A stretch of 64,000 nt of DNA from an uncultured Anaeroplasmataceae bacterium (GTDB lineage Bacteria; Bacillota_I; Bacilli_A; Acholeplasmatales; Anaeroplasmataceae), in contig CALVBA010000001.1 in the NCBI GenBank assembly GCA_944325695.1, forward strand, positions 1-64,000, in the 5' to 3' direction. Positions 9,222 through 17,974 of this stretch are shown piece by piece (within the stretch, counting starts at the first letter, position 1; every line of letters begins with the position of its first letter). The translations under genes and the position numbers were made by a program. The notes below the pieces were generated by a model. It ran no database searches and was not told the DNA's origin. It worked only from the letters and a program-made list of their open reading frames with translations.

Positions 9222-9497
9222 ATTTTTCCTCCTAAAATAATTCTGATTATTTTTATGTATAGAATATCCATCATTAAGAAGCTAATACACTATTAAAAAC
9301 AATCTTTGAAAACATTTTTATAAAATGTGGTTAATACATCATAAAATGCATCTTTTTTCCAAAATAAACTGATACACTCTAATGCGATTATAGAATATCA
9401 CGTTTAAACACTAAAATCAAACTTTTTTTATTAATATAAAGTAAAAAAACAGCGTTTTTTCACAACTTTTATAATATTTTCTTTGATATCGTTTTCA
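9222..9497 (-). promoter_or_regulatory. upstream region and candidate promoter of the nuclease/ABC operon
   Basis: This AT-rich gap contains no ORF. The best minus-strand -10 is TATAAT at 9387-9392, with no convincing -35, leaving an untranslated leader of about 160 bases. At 9443-9460 there is an inverted repeat AAAAAAC-AGC-GTTTTTT that could be an operator or a weak hairpin. I see no known riboswitch. Confidence 0.3.
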
Positions 9498-9527
9498 ATA
9501 AAAAATGTCGAATAAAAATTCGACATC
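9498..9527 (-). terminator. terminator of asnS
   Basis: Minus-strand hairpin ATGTCGAA/TTCGACAT (9505-9512 with 9519-9526), a 6-base loop and a following T run, just after the asnS stop codon. Confidence 0.85.
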
Positions 9528-9533
9528 ATTTAA

Positions 9534-10925
9534 TTAAAATTCACAATTTTTTGGAGTACGTGGGAAAGGAATAACATCACGGATATTTTCAACACCTGTT
9601 AAATACATTACAAGACGCTCAAACCCTAAACCAAAACCAGCATGTTTGCATCCACCATAACGTCTAGTATCTAAATACCAATCCATTGCACTTTCTTCAA
9701 TTCCGACTTCTTCCATACGTTTTAACAAGTATTCAATACGTTCTTCTCTTTGTGAACCTCCAACTAATTCACCACTTCCTGGAACTAATAAATCTACAGC
9801 TGCAACTGTTTTACCATCATCATTTAAACGCATATAAAAAGCTTTAATGTCTTTTGGCCAATCTGTTACAAATACTGGGGCTTGGAAATGTTTTTCTGTT
9901 AAGTACTTTTCGTGTTCTGTTGCTAAATCACAACCATAATCAGGCGTGTTTTCAAATTTAACTTTTGCTTCTTTTAAGATTGTAATAGCTTCTTCATGAG
10001 TAACACGATTAAATTTATTGTTACATACATTTTCTAAGCGCGCTTTTAACCCTTTTTCAACATGTTGATCAAAGAAGTTCATTTCTGATGGACAAGATCT
10101 CATGACATAAGAAACAACATATTTAATCATTTCTTCAATTAATTCCATATCATCGTTTAAATCAGCAAATGCAATTTCTGGTTCAATCATCCAGAATTCA
10201 GAAGCGTGTTTTTGTGTATTAGAGTTTTCTGCTCTAAATGTTGGTCCAAACGTATAAACATCTCTAAAAGATAATGCATAAGCTTCTGCTTCTAATTGTC
10301 CTGAAACAGTAAGACTAGCTTTTTTAGCAAAGAAATCTTTTTTAAAATCAATTTCTCCACTTTCTAAACGTGGTATATTATTTAAATCAAGCGATGTAAC
10401 TTGGAACATTTCTCCTGCTCCTTCAGCATCACTTGCTGTAATAATCGGAGTATTAACATAAACAAAGTTTTTATCTTGGAAAAATTTATGAATCGCATAC
10501 GCAGCTACACTACGAACACGGAAAACAGCATTAAATAAATTTGTTCTTGGACGTAAATGAGCTTGTTCACGTAAGAATTCACGTGTATGTCTTTTAGGTT
10601 GAATTGGATAATTTTCTAAACTATCACCTTCTAAATGACATTCTGTTGCATGAATTTCAAACGGTTGATTCATATTTGGTGTTAAAAAAACTGTTCCTTT
10701 AACAAAAACACTCGCACCACAACGTACTTTAGAAATATCATTAAAGTTTTTAATTACACTGCGATCATACACAACTTGTAAAGTTTCAAAACAAGTTCCA
10801 TCATTTAATTGCATAAATCCAAATTCTTTTTGATTACGATTTGTTCTAACCCATGCAAAAAAAGAAACTTCTTGTTCTTTTAAATCTTGATAACTAGCAT
10901 ATAGTTGTTTAATTGATTGTCTCAT
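9534..10925 (-). CDS. asnS: asparaginyl-tRNA synthetase
   Basis: A 463-residue class IIb synthetase that attaches asparagine to tRNA-Asn. An N-terminal OB anticodon-binding domain (about 15-110) includes FMQLNDGTCFETLQVVYD. It is followed by the catalytic core with motif 2 around FGPTFRAENSNTQKHASEFWMIEPE and motif 3 GFGLGFERLVMYLTGVENIRDVIPFPRTP. The length and the NTQKHASEFWM signature separate it from AspRS. It is preceded by a T-box leader with an AAC (Asn) specifier, which independently supports the assignment. GGAGG lies 4 bases before ATG. Confidence 0.96.
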   Translation of the reverse strand: MRQSIKQLYASYQDLKEQEVSFFAWVRTNRNQKEFGFMQLNDGTCFETLQVVYDRSVIKNFNDISKVRCGASVFVKGTVFLTPNMNQPFEIHATECHLEGDSLENYPIQPKRHTREFLREQAHLRPRTNLFNAVFRVRSVAAYAIHKFFQDKNFVYVNTPIITASDAEGAGEMFQVTSLDLNNIPRLESGEIDFKKDFFAKKASLTVSGQLEAEAYALSFRDVYTFGPTFRAENSNTQKHASEFWMIEPEIAFADLNDDMELIEEMIKYVVSYVMRSCPSEMNFFDQHVEKGLKARLENVCNNKFNRVTHEEAITILKEAKVKFENTPDYGCDLATEHEKYLTEKHFQAPVFVTDWPKDIKAFYMRLNDDGKTVAAVDLLVPGSGELVGGSQREERIEYLLKRMEEVGIEESAMDWYLDTRRYGGCKHAGFGLGFERLVMYLTGVENIRDVIPFPRTPKNCEF

Positions 10926-10954
10926 AATTCCTCCTAAAATATAATATTTTCATA

Positions 10955-11190
10955 AAAAATAAAAAAACTTGCATCCATAAAAGGACGCAAGTTAAGCGCG
11001 GTACCACCTTTATTCTAAAAAATTACTTTTTTAGCACTTTCTTTTTAACGCAAAGTTACGGATAGTTCTACTTAATTCTTCTATCACTTCGAAGTGTTTT
11101 TCTAATACCATCCTTGCTAAATTTCCATCAACATTAGCTTTCTATAAAGGGTCAGATATTATACTCGTCTTCATCAACGCTTTAATATTT
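10955..11190 (-). ncRNA. T-box riboswitch leader of asnS (Asn specifier)
   Basis: Read on the minus strand, a Stem I with GAAG...AGTA (near 11170) folds against CTTC (11091-11094). This places the specifier AAC at 11098-11096, followed by A, as expected for asparagine. The conserved T-box AAGGTGGTACCGCG lies at 11010-10997 and binds the uncharged tRNA acceptor end. The terminator stem is 10966-10976 with 10983-10993, followed by a T run. Uncharged tRNA-Asn should favour the antiterminator and switch on asnS. The -10 TATAAT is at 11194-11199. Confidence 0.93.
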
Positions 11191-11193
11191 TTT

Positions 11194-11199
11194 ATTATA
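11194..11199 (-). promoter_or_regulatory. -10 element of the asnS T-box transcript
   Basis: TATAAT on the minus strand, about 7 bases upstream of the start of Stem I. The -35 region (about 11217-11222) is poor. Confidence 0.55.
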
Positions 11200-11237
11200 T
11201 GCTGATTGTAGCACATTAAAATATATTTTTCAATATT

Positions 11238-11960
11238 TTATTCTTCAGTATTCATTTCACAGTTATGATAGATATCTTGAATATCTTCAATATCTGCTAA
11301 AACACTCATTAAACGATCAAATTTAGCTTGATCTTCTTCACTTAAAGTGATCTTAGATTGTGGAATCCATGTGATTTCATTTTCTAAGAATTCTGAATTT
11401 GGAAAGTTTTGTGTTAAAACTTGAGAAACATTGTGATGATTTGATGGTTCACTATAAACAGTAATAACTCCATCTTCTTCCTCTACTTCAATTACATCAC
11501 AATCATTATTTAATAATACTTCTAAAACTTCATCTTCTGTTGCATTGTCAAAAGTTACTACAGAACGATGATCAAATTGATACTTAGTTGATTGCCCTAA
11601 TTGTCCACCATTTTTAGTGAAAGCAGCACGAACATCCGAAAAAGTGCGGTTAACATTATCAGTTACACAGTCAACGATAAATGAAGTTCTTCCTGGCCCA
11701 AATCCTTCATAAGAAGTTTCTGTGTATGCTCCGCTTGCTCCACCCTCAGCTTTGGCAATGGCACGTTTAATAACATCAGCAGGGCATTGATCTTTCTTGG
11801 CACGTTCGATTGTTCTTTTTAAAGTTTGATTCATATCTGGGTTAGGTACTCCGGATTTAGCAGCATTGTAAATTTCCTTTCCCCATTTAGCATATTTCGC
11901 TGATTTCATAGCCGCCGTTTTAGCAATTGAGGCAGCACGAACTTCATGAGCTCTTCCCAT
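11238..11960 (-). CDS. yebC: YebC/PmpR family translation or transcription regulator
   Basis: A 240-residue protein with the family N-terminus MGRAHEVRAASIAKTAAMKS and KYAKWGKEIYNAAKSG. The middle holds NGGQLGQSTKYQFDHRSVV, where family members have NGGxLGxxGSVxxxF. The Lys/Tyr in place of Gly-Ser at that point and the N-terminal variant suit the YeeN-like subgroup of Firmicutes. Family members bind DNA or help ribosomes at proline stretches; the precise role here is unknown. It is cytoplasmic, with its own promoter just upstream. GAAAGGATG precedes the ATG. Confidence 0.88.
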   Translation of the reverse strand: MGRAHEVRAASIAKTAAMKSAKYAKWGKEIYNAAKSGVPNPDMNQTLKRTIERAKKDQCPADVIKRAIAKAEGGASGAYTETSYEGFGPGRTSFIVDCVTDNVNRTFSDVRAAFTKNGGQLGQSTKYQFDHRSVVTFDNATEDEVLEVLLNNDCDVIEVEEEDGVITVYSEPSNHHNVSQVLTQNFPNSEFLENEITWIPQSKITLSEEDQAKFDRLMSVLADIEDIQDIYHNCEMNTEE

Positions 11961-11992
11961 TTTTTCAACATCCTTTCGTTTTTTCCTTTAAC

Positions 11993-12021
11993 ATTATACA
12001 AAATTAATCGTTTTTTGACAA
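11993..12021 (-). promoter_or_regulatory. sigma-A promoter of yebC
   Basis: On the minus strand TTGTCA (12021-12016), a 17-base spacer and TATAAT (11998-11993). Confidence 0.7.
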
Positions 12022-12035
12022 GGAAAAAGAAACAT

Positions 12036-13697
12036 TTAACATTTAAAAATAATCTTTATTTGTGTTCCAACATCTAAAATGCTATCTAATCGAACTTTAT
12101 AGTTGAATTTTTCACAAATATGTTTAACAATCGCTAATCCTAATCCTGTTCCACCAATAAGTTTACTCTTAGCTTTATCTACACGATAGAAACGTTCAAA
12201 AACACGTTCTTGATCAGAATTTGAAATACCAATTCCACTATCTTTAATTACAAACATTTCTTCATTCAAAATTATTTCAATTGAACCATTAATTTTATTA
12301 TATTTAATAGCGTTATCAATTAAATTACTAAATAAAGTTTCAATCTGTTCCTTATTGGCATTTAAATAACAATGCGTAATATTTTTTTTAACAGTAATAT
12401 TTTTATCCTTTATTTTATTATCATACCTTAAAATAATATCATTTAAAATCATTGCTATATCCAAAAACTCCATAGCATAATCTTTTTTATATTCTAAATT
12501 AGATAATTCTAACATATCAATAATAATTTGATTCATCCGGTTAGCTTCTTTTAAAATTTGTGATGATGCTTTATTTATTTCTTCTTTATCACTAATAATC
12601 CCGTTATTAATCATTTGTTGATATCCAATAATTGAAGTCAATGGACTTTTCAACTCGTGTGAAGCATTAGCAAAAAAATCTTTTTTCATTTGTTCTATTT
12701 TCTGCTTTTCTGTAATATCTATAAACGTTATTAATGTCCCACATTTAATCCAATTATAATTAAAACTTCGGATGATAAAATAATAGTATCGATTATTAAT
12801 CTCTAATGTCTTAGAACTACTTTTTTTAAAGTTAATACACGTTTCAATTAAATCTTGCAACTCTTTATCCCGAATCAAATATAAATAAGATTTATTAATG
12901 ATTTTTTCTTTACTAACTTTAAAAACATTTAAAGCTTGATTATTAATAATATTGATATTGTTATCACTTAATAGAATTAATCCTTGTTGCATTTCCTTTA
13001 AAAGAGCTTCATTTTTTGCTACCTCATCTTCAATTTGAATGATTTTTCTTTCAAGCTCTTTTTTTATTAAATTAACAATTTTTGGTAAATCATCCACTGT
13101 TTTTATCCTTAATTCTGAATCATTATTATTCAAAATCATTTCTAATGTATTAATTGAATCATTAATCGGACGAATAATCTTTTTCGATAAAACATTCATT
13201 AATAAAGTACTTAAAAGCATAATTATTATAATAGTAATTATCCCTAACACGATATAATTGATTAAATTAGGGGTAAAAATGACCATTTCTAAACTAACTC
13301 TAATATAAGTATTATTTGATAAATCTGCGATATACATCATTTTAATACCAAACGTTTTAGAATCACGAATAAAAATTTGCCCTAAATGTTTTATCTCATC
13401 TCTAGATAAATGATTTTCCATCATACTTTCATTATCATGGAGTGTATCATAGATAACATTTCCATTTAAATCAATAAAAGTTACTCTTATTTTAGAATTA
13501 GCTTCAACTAAGACGTTAGATACTTCTAAATGGTTTGTTCCATCATAGTTATTCAATGCAATACTTAAGTAAGAAGTAATTTCTTCTTTCGTTGTTATTT
13601 TATTATCTTTTATCGTGGATAAAATCGATGTTGTAAATAATGTTGTGACTGATAATAAAACTACTATTAAACCTAAAGCAATAATTCGTTTTTTCAT
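12036..13697 (-). CDS. phoR: phosphate-sensing histidine kinase PhoR
   Basis: A 553-residue membrane sensor kinase: transmembrane segment about 5-27, an extracytoplasmic domain about 28-145, and a second transmembrane segment about 148-168. A HAMP-like linker and a PAS-like domain (about 230-330) follow. The HisKA domain has the phospho-acceptor His347 in NASHELKSPL. The ATPase domain has NLIDNAIKYN (N box), DSGIGIS (G1), FERFYR (F box) and GGTGLGLAIV (G2). It should phosphorylate the response regulator encoded immediately upstream, with which its ATG overlaps by four bases. It is the last gene of the pst-pho cluster. No clear terminator follows. Confidence 0.92.
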   Translation of the reverse strand: MKKRIIALGLIVVLLSVTTLFTTSILSTIKDNKITTKEEITSYLSIALNNYDGTNHLEVSNVLVEANSKIRVTFIDLNGNVIYDTLHDNESMMENHLSRDEIKHLGQIFIRDSKTFGIKMMYIADLSNNTYIRVSLEMVIFTPNLINYIVLGIITIIIIMLLSTLLMNVLSKKIIRPINDSINTLEMILNNNDSELRIKTVDDLPKIVNLIKKELERKIIQIEDEVAKNEALLKEMQQGLILLSDNNINIINNQALNVFKVSKEKIINKSYLYLIRDKELQDLIETCINFKKSSSKTLEINNRYYYFIIRSFNYNWIKCGTLITFIDITEKQKIEQMKKDFFANASHELKSPLTSIIGYQQMINNGIISDKEEINKASSQILKEANRMNQIIIDMLELSNLEYKKDYAMEFLDIAMILNDIILRYDNKIKDKNITVKKNITHCYLNANKEQIETLFSNLIDNAIKYNKINGSIEIILNEEMFVIKDSGIGISNSDQERVFERFYRVDKAKSKLIGGTGLGLAIVKHICEKFNYKVRLDSILDVGTQIKIIFKC

Positions 13698-14359
13698 TCT
13701 AATACCTTATACCCGATACCATAAACAGTCGAAATAACTTTATAATTTTTTTCAATTTTATTGCGTAAACTCTTAATATGCATATCAATTGTTCGCGTTT
13801 CTAACATCTTTTCATTATTCCACACAGCACTAAAAAGTTCTTCACGTGAGATAACTTTTCCTTTATTTTTCAAAAGATATACCAAAATATCAAATTCCTT
13901 ATTAGTTAAATCAATGCTTTCATCACCGATAAAGCACGTTCTTTTCTCAATATCGATAAAAATATCTTTATAATTAAATAATTTTTTCTTATGACGACGA
14001 AATTTAGCTCCTACACGACTCATTAATTCCAACAAATCAAAAGGTTTTTCAATATAATCGTCTGCTCCTAAATCAAAACCATCAACCTTATCCATAACCA
14101 TTCGATTAGCTGAAACGATAATCACCTCAATATCATCATTAGTAGAATCATTGCGAATTATTTTCAAGATATCTGATCCTGAATAATCCGGCAACATCAT
14201 ATCTAACAAAACCATATCAGGTTTTTTCTTTTTAAAAGCTTCTAAAAAACTATTTCCATCATAAAAACTTACTACCTGATATCCTTGATGGGATAAAGTT
14301 TTATTGATAATTTGTGAAATATCTTTATCATCTTCTACTGAATAAATTAAGAAACTCAT
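13694..14359 (-). CDS. phoP: response regulator PhoP (OmpR/PhoB family)
   Basis: A 221-residue two-domain regulator. The receiver domain (1-120) has acidic EDD at 9-11, phospho-acceptor Asp53 in VLLDMMLP and a conserved Lys in IEKPF. The C-terminal winged helix (about 130-221) includes LTNKEFDILVYLLKNKGKVISREEL and RTIDMHIKSLRNKI, of the PhoB/OmpR type. The context (pst transporter, phoU, phoR) assigns it to phosphate control. TTTACA repeats upstream of pstS are its likely target. Confidence 0.93.
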   Translation of the reverse strand: MSFLIYSVEDDKDISQIINKTLSHQGYQVVSFYDGNSFLEAFKKKKPDMVLLDMMLPDYSGSDILKIIRNDSTNDDIEVIIVSANRMVMDKVDGFDLGADDYIEKPFDLLELMSRVGAKFRRHKKKLFNYKDIFIDIEKRTCFIGDESIDLTNKEFDILVYLLKNKGKVISREELFSAVWNNEKMLETRTIDMHIKSLRNKIEKNYKVISTVYGIGYKVLE

Positions 14360-14380
14360 ATCGTCATCACACCCTAAATA

Positions 14381-15016
14381 TTAATAAATTTTTTTATCTT
14401 TGTGATACCCATTAATCATATATATAACCCATTCAGCAATGTTTACTGAATGATCAGCAATTCTCTCTAAATATTTTACCACTAATGTTGTATAGATTGC
14501 AAATGGAACATATTCTTGATTACAATCTTGTGGATGAGCTAGCTCCTCAACAATTTCTAAATATTTTTGATCCACATAATCGTCTTGTTTAATAACTTCA
14601 TTGGCTAATTCTAAGTCACTATTAATATATGATAAAATCGAATTTTTTAACATTTGTAAAACATATTTAGCTAAGTTATCAATACTTTGACTATGTTTTT
14701 TAGGAATATCTTTTAGTTTCGTCGAAAAATTCATGACATCTTCAGCGTGATCCCCGATTCTTTCAACATCTGCTACTAATTTTAATATTCCAGTTACTTG
14801 TTTTAAATCACTCGCATATGGGCGTTCACGAAGTAAAATATTAATACAAATTTCTTCTATTAATCGCTCATATTGATCAACAATATCATCGTTGATTGTC
14901 GTTAATTCATCGTTATTAGTAAAAACATTCATCGCCTGAGTAATATTATCAACTACTACATCACCCATTTTTAATAACATTTGTTTTAAATTTTCTAATT
15001 CTTTTTCTAATTGCAT
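14381..15016 (-). CDS. phoU: phosphate transport regulator PhoU
   Basis: A 211-residue all-helical protein with the two three-helix repeats of PhoU, each with a metal-binding motif. The first reads LVADVERIGDHAEDVMNF and the second VKYLERIADHSVNIAEWV. In known systems PhoU links PstSCAB transport state to PhoR signalling and restrains uptake. It sits between pstB and phoP, 12 bases after pstB. Confidence 0.95.
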   Translation of the reverse strand: MQLEKELENLKQMLLKMGDVVVDNITQAMNVFTNNDELTTINDDIVDQYERLIEEICINILLRERPYASDLKQVTGILKLVADVERIGDHAEDVMNFSTKLKDIPKKHSQSIDNLAKYVLQMLKNSILSYINSDLELANEVIKQDDYVDQKYLEIVEELAHPQDCNQEYVPFAIYTTLVVKYLERIADHSVNIAEWVIYMINGYHKDKKIY

Positions 15017-15028
15017 AATAATTACCTC

Positions 15029-15775
15029 CTATCCAAAACGACCCGTAATATAATCTTCTGTTTTCTTATTTTTAGGATTTTTAAATAGTTCGGTTGTTTC
15101 ATTATATTCAACAACTTCACCTAATAAGAAAAAGGCAGTATAATCAGAAACACGTGTTGCTTGTTGCATGTTATGTGTGACAATTACGATAGTATAATCT
15201 TTTTTTAACTCTGAAATTAGTTCTTCGATTTTTAAAGTAGCTATTGGATCTAATGCACTAGTTGGCTCATCCATCAAAATAACATCAGGTTTCATTGCAA
15301 TTGCTCGAGCAATACATAAACGTTGTTGTTGTCCTCCTGATAGCCCTAAAGCATTATCTTTTAAACGATCTTTAACTTCTTCATATAATGAGGCTTTTTT
15401 TAAAGAATCAATAACAATTTCTTCTAGTTGTGCTTTATTCTTAATTCCACTACATCTTGGTCCATATGCCACATTATCAAAAATAGACATTGGGAAAGGA
15501 TTAGGTTGTTGAAAAACCATTCCTACCTTTGTACGTAAATCAATTGGATTTAAATCATAAATATTTTGATCTAAATATTCAATTTTTCCATCAACACGGC
15601 AATTATTGATTAAATCATTCATGCGATTTAAACAACGTAATAAAGTTGACTTCCCACATCCTGATGGTCCAATAAAAGCCGTTACTTTATTGTGATAAAT
15701 ATCTAATGAAACATTCTTTAAGACATGTTTTTCTCCATAAAATAAATTTACATTTTCAATTTTAAAATCTATCAT
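15029..15775 (-). CDS. pstB: phosphate ABC transporter ATPase PstB
   Basis: A 248-residue ATPase with Walker [21 protein letters not shown], where the RCLNRMND extension is diagnostic for PstB. The Q-loop is [19 protein letters not shown], the signature [14 protein letters not shown], Walker [14 protein letters not shown], and the switch His lies in VTHNMQQA. It powers phosphate import with PstC and PstA. Its ATG overlaps the pstA stop (TAATG). Confidence 0.97.
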   Translation of the reverse strand: MIDFKIENVNLFYGEKHVLKNVSLDIYHNKVTAFIGPSGCGKSTLLRCLNRMNDLINNCRVDGKIEYLDQNIYDLNPIDLRTKVGMVFQQPNPFPMSIFDNVAYGPRCSGIKNKAQLEEIVIDSLKKASLYEEVKDRLKDNALGLSGGQQQRLCIARAIAMKPDVILMDEPTSALDPIATLKIEELISELKKDYTIVIVTHNMQQATRVSDYTAFFLLGEVVEYNETTELFKNPKNKKTEDYITGRFG

Positions 15776-16995
15776 TATTGTGCCACCGCCATCTTATTTA
15801 ATTTTTTAGAAATTAGTTTAATAAAAATTGATAATACTAATACAACAATTAAAATAAAAATTGCAATTGCTGAAGCAGTACTATAGTTTGGGTTTTCTCC
15901 CTGCATTAATGACCAAATATGAAGCGATAAAGAAGTAGCCGAATTAGTTAAGCTAATATCATCTGCAATACTTGTCCCCATAACAAAAATTAATGCTGCT
16001 GATTCTCCAATAATTCTTCCAATACATAGAAGTGTAGCTGTTAAAATTCCTGGAATAGCGTTTGGTAAAATCACTTTAAATACCGTTTGTGTTTTAGACG
16101 CTCCTAAGGAAAGAGATGCCATGGTATAGTGACGAGGAATAACAGCTAAAGCCTCAGTTGTTGTTTTAATAATTGTCGGTAGTAAAACAATCACCATTGT
16201 TAAACTACCCGCTAAAATACTATAACCACTTGTTTTAAATGTACCATCACAAAAAGGAATAAAAATCAATGCTCCACAAAAACCAAAAATGATTGAAGGT
16301 AATCCGCTTGTCATATCAATCATTGAAATTAAAATATGCTTTAATTTTCCATCTTTAGCGTATTCTTTTAAATAAATTGCAGCCAAAACGCCGATTGGTA
16401 AAGCGATAATTAATGTAACCAAAATAAGTTCTAAAGTGGCAATTAAAGATCCTCTTGCACCGCCACCTCCTGTCTTACATTGTGCTTGAAAGATCGTATC
16501 GTAGTTATCTAATTTAGAAGCAATTTGTAAAGCTCCATCTTTAGCATACAAAAAACTTATCATTCCTGTTTTAGAGTCTTTTAAAATTAAAGTATCTAGA
16601 CGAGTATTCTTTTCTAATCGATATGTTTCTCCATTAATTGTTTTAGCTTTTAAAAATGGAGAATTTTGATGAATATACACAACCTCCACAGCTTTATTTC
16701 CATCTGTTGTTTTGGTATCACGAATCGATATACCATACCGACTACTAAAATATGCATCATCAATATTAGGATCAGTAAAAACCTCTTCTGTTGCCTGTAA
16801 AGTGATGGTATTTAAAGTTTCTTTATTATCTGATGTTAAAAGACGTAAATTAAAATTAGGTAACCCTGTTGCTAAAATATAAATAATAATTCCAAATAAA
16901 ATAATGACACAAAAAGATGTCGCTAAAAAAGTGGTTGTTAGCTTAATAGCATCGGTTACTTTACGCTTTTGATTATATTTACTAGTACTAAGCAT
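15775..16995 (-). CDS. pstA: phosphate ABC transporter permease PstA, with an extra extracytoplasmic domain
   Basis: A 406-residue permease, about 100 residues longer than usual for PstA (near 290-300). The core is normal: a first transmembrane helix (about 22-44), [28 protein letters not shown], the coupling loop with [24 protein letters not shown], and a final helix. The extra piece is residues about 55-172, between the first helix and the second. It contains YGISIRDTK and [12 protein letters not shown], which loosely resembles a PDZ-like fold. It would sit outside the cell beside PstS. It overlaps pstC by eight bases. Confidence 0.93.
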   Translation of the reverse strand: MLSTSKYNQKRKVTDAIKLTTTFLATSFCVIILFGIIIYILATGLPNFNLRLLTSDNKETLNTITLQATEEVFTDPNIDDAYFSSRYGISIRDTKTTDGNKAVEVVYIHQNSPFLKAKTINGETYRLEKNTRLDTLILKDSKTGMISFLYAKDGALQIASKLDNYDTIFQAQCKTGGGGARGSLIATLELILVTLIIALPIGVLAAIYLKEYAKDGKLKHILISMIDMTSGLPSIIFGFCGALIFIPFCDGTFKTSGYSILAGSLTMVIVLLPTIIKTTTEALAVIPRHYTMASLSLGASKTQTVFKVILPNAIPGILTATLLCIGRIIGESAALIFVMGTSIADDISLTNSATSLSLHIWSLMQGENPNYSTASAIAIFILIVVLVLSIFIKLISKKLNKMAVAQ

Positions 16996-17917
16996 TGCTA
17001 TATTTCTCCATTCTCTTCTTGATTGTATTTAAAATGACATTAGTGATAATAATTACAATAATTAATAAAATCCCAGCACTAAAACGAATGTCATAATCAA
17101 TTCCCGAACTTTCATGCATTTCCAACATCATAGTAGAAGTTAATGTTCTTGTTATATCAAACAGTCCAAAATTTGGACCTTTCGTAGCATTACCACATAC
17201 CATTGAAACAGCAGTCGCCTCACCTAAAGCCCGACCAACACCTAAGATTAAAGCAGCAAATATTCCTGATTTAGCCCCATTTAATACAACTTTAAAATTT
17301 GTTTGTGTATAAGATGCTCCAAGAGCAAGACTTGCTTGAATTTGCGAATCTTTAACAGCTTTCATTGATGTAACAGAAAGCATAGTAATTGTAGGAATCA
17401 TCATAATTGTTAAAACTAAAACCGTCGATAAAACCGATGTCCCTCCAAATGTTTGTACATTAAAGAAATTAGCAATATTTTTAACAATCGGATTGATAAT
17501 TCCACTTCCAAATAATCCAAAGATGATTGATGGAATAGCAGCTAATAATTCAACTACATTATTTACAAATACTGATACAGCTTTAGGGGCAATCCGTACA
17601 ATAAATAAAGCCGTCAATACTGAAATTGGTAAAGCAATAATTGTCGCTAAAAAAGTTACATAGATTGTGTTGATTAAAGCTCCTAAAGCTCCATAAGCGG
17701 CATTTAATTTAATCCATGAAGTCGAAGTTAAAAAAGTCATCAAATTAGCTTTTAAATACCCATCAGAAGTAGGATATTTTAGTAAAAAGGGACTAATCCC
17801 TTTAACTAAAATAAAAGCAATAACAAAAATAATTGTCGAAGCACATAAAAAGGCAATCACCAATAAAATATATCTAACAACATTATCAATCTTAATTTTA
17901 CTTTCACTATTATACAT
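16988..17917 (-). CDS. pstC: phosphate ABC transporter permease PstC
   Basis: A 309-residue permease with six predicted membrane helices. Family signatures are the LLAAIPSIIFGLFG stretch and the coupling loop SLALGASYTQTNFKVVLNGAKSGI. The next helix includes GVGRALGEATAVSMVCGN, the conserved G-R-A-x-GE segment. It forms the translocation path for phosphate together with PstA. It is separated from pstS by a short hairpin. Confidence 0.96.
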   Translation of the reverse strand: MYNSESKIKIDNVVRYILLVIAFLCASTIIFVIAFILVKGISPFLLKYPTSDGYLKANLMTFLTSTSWIKLNAAYGALGALINTIYVTFLATIIALPISVLTALFIVRIAPKAVSVFVNNVVELLAAIPSIIFGLFGSGIINPIVKNIANFFNVQTFGGTSVLSTVLVLTIMMIPTITMLSVTSMKAVKDSQIQASLALGASYTQTNFKVVLNGAKSGIFAALILGVGRALGEATAVSMVCGNATKGPNFGLFDITRTLTSTMMLEMHESSGIDYDIRFSAGILLIIVIIITNVILNTIKKRMEKYSNA

Positions 17918-17940
17918 TATAAAAAATCTCTCCTAACAAC

Positions 17941-17963
17941 AAAAATAGGTATTAAACCTATTT
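17941..17963 (-). terminator. intercistronic hairpin between pstS and pstC
   Basis: An 8-bp stem (943-950 with 956-963 of this kilobase: AAATAGGT/ACCTATTT), a 5-base loop and a short T run on the minus strand. It may attenuate or stabilise, giving more PstS than membrane subunits. Confidence 0.55.
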
Positions 17964-17974
17964 TTTTATTTTAT

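Noticed and set aside
9443-9460. AAAAAAC-AGC-GTTTTTT as a CcpA site or terminator
   Set aside because: It does not match the catabolite-response consensus well, and the 3-base loop with an A/T stem makes a poor terminator.
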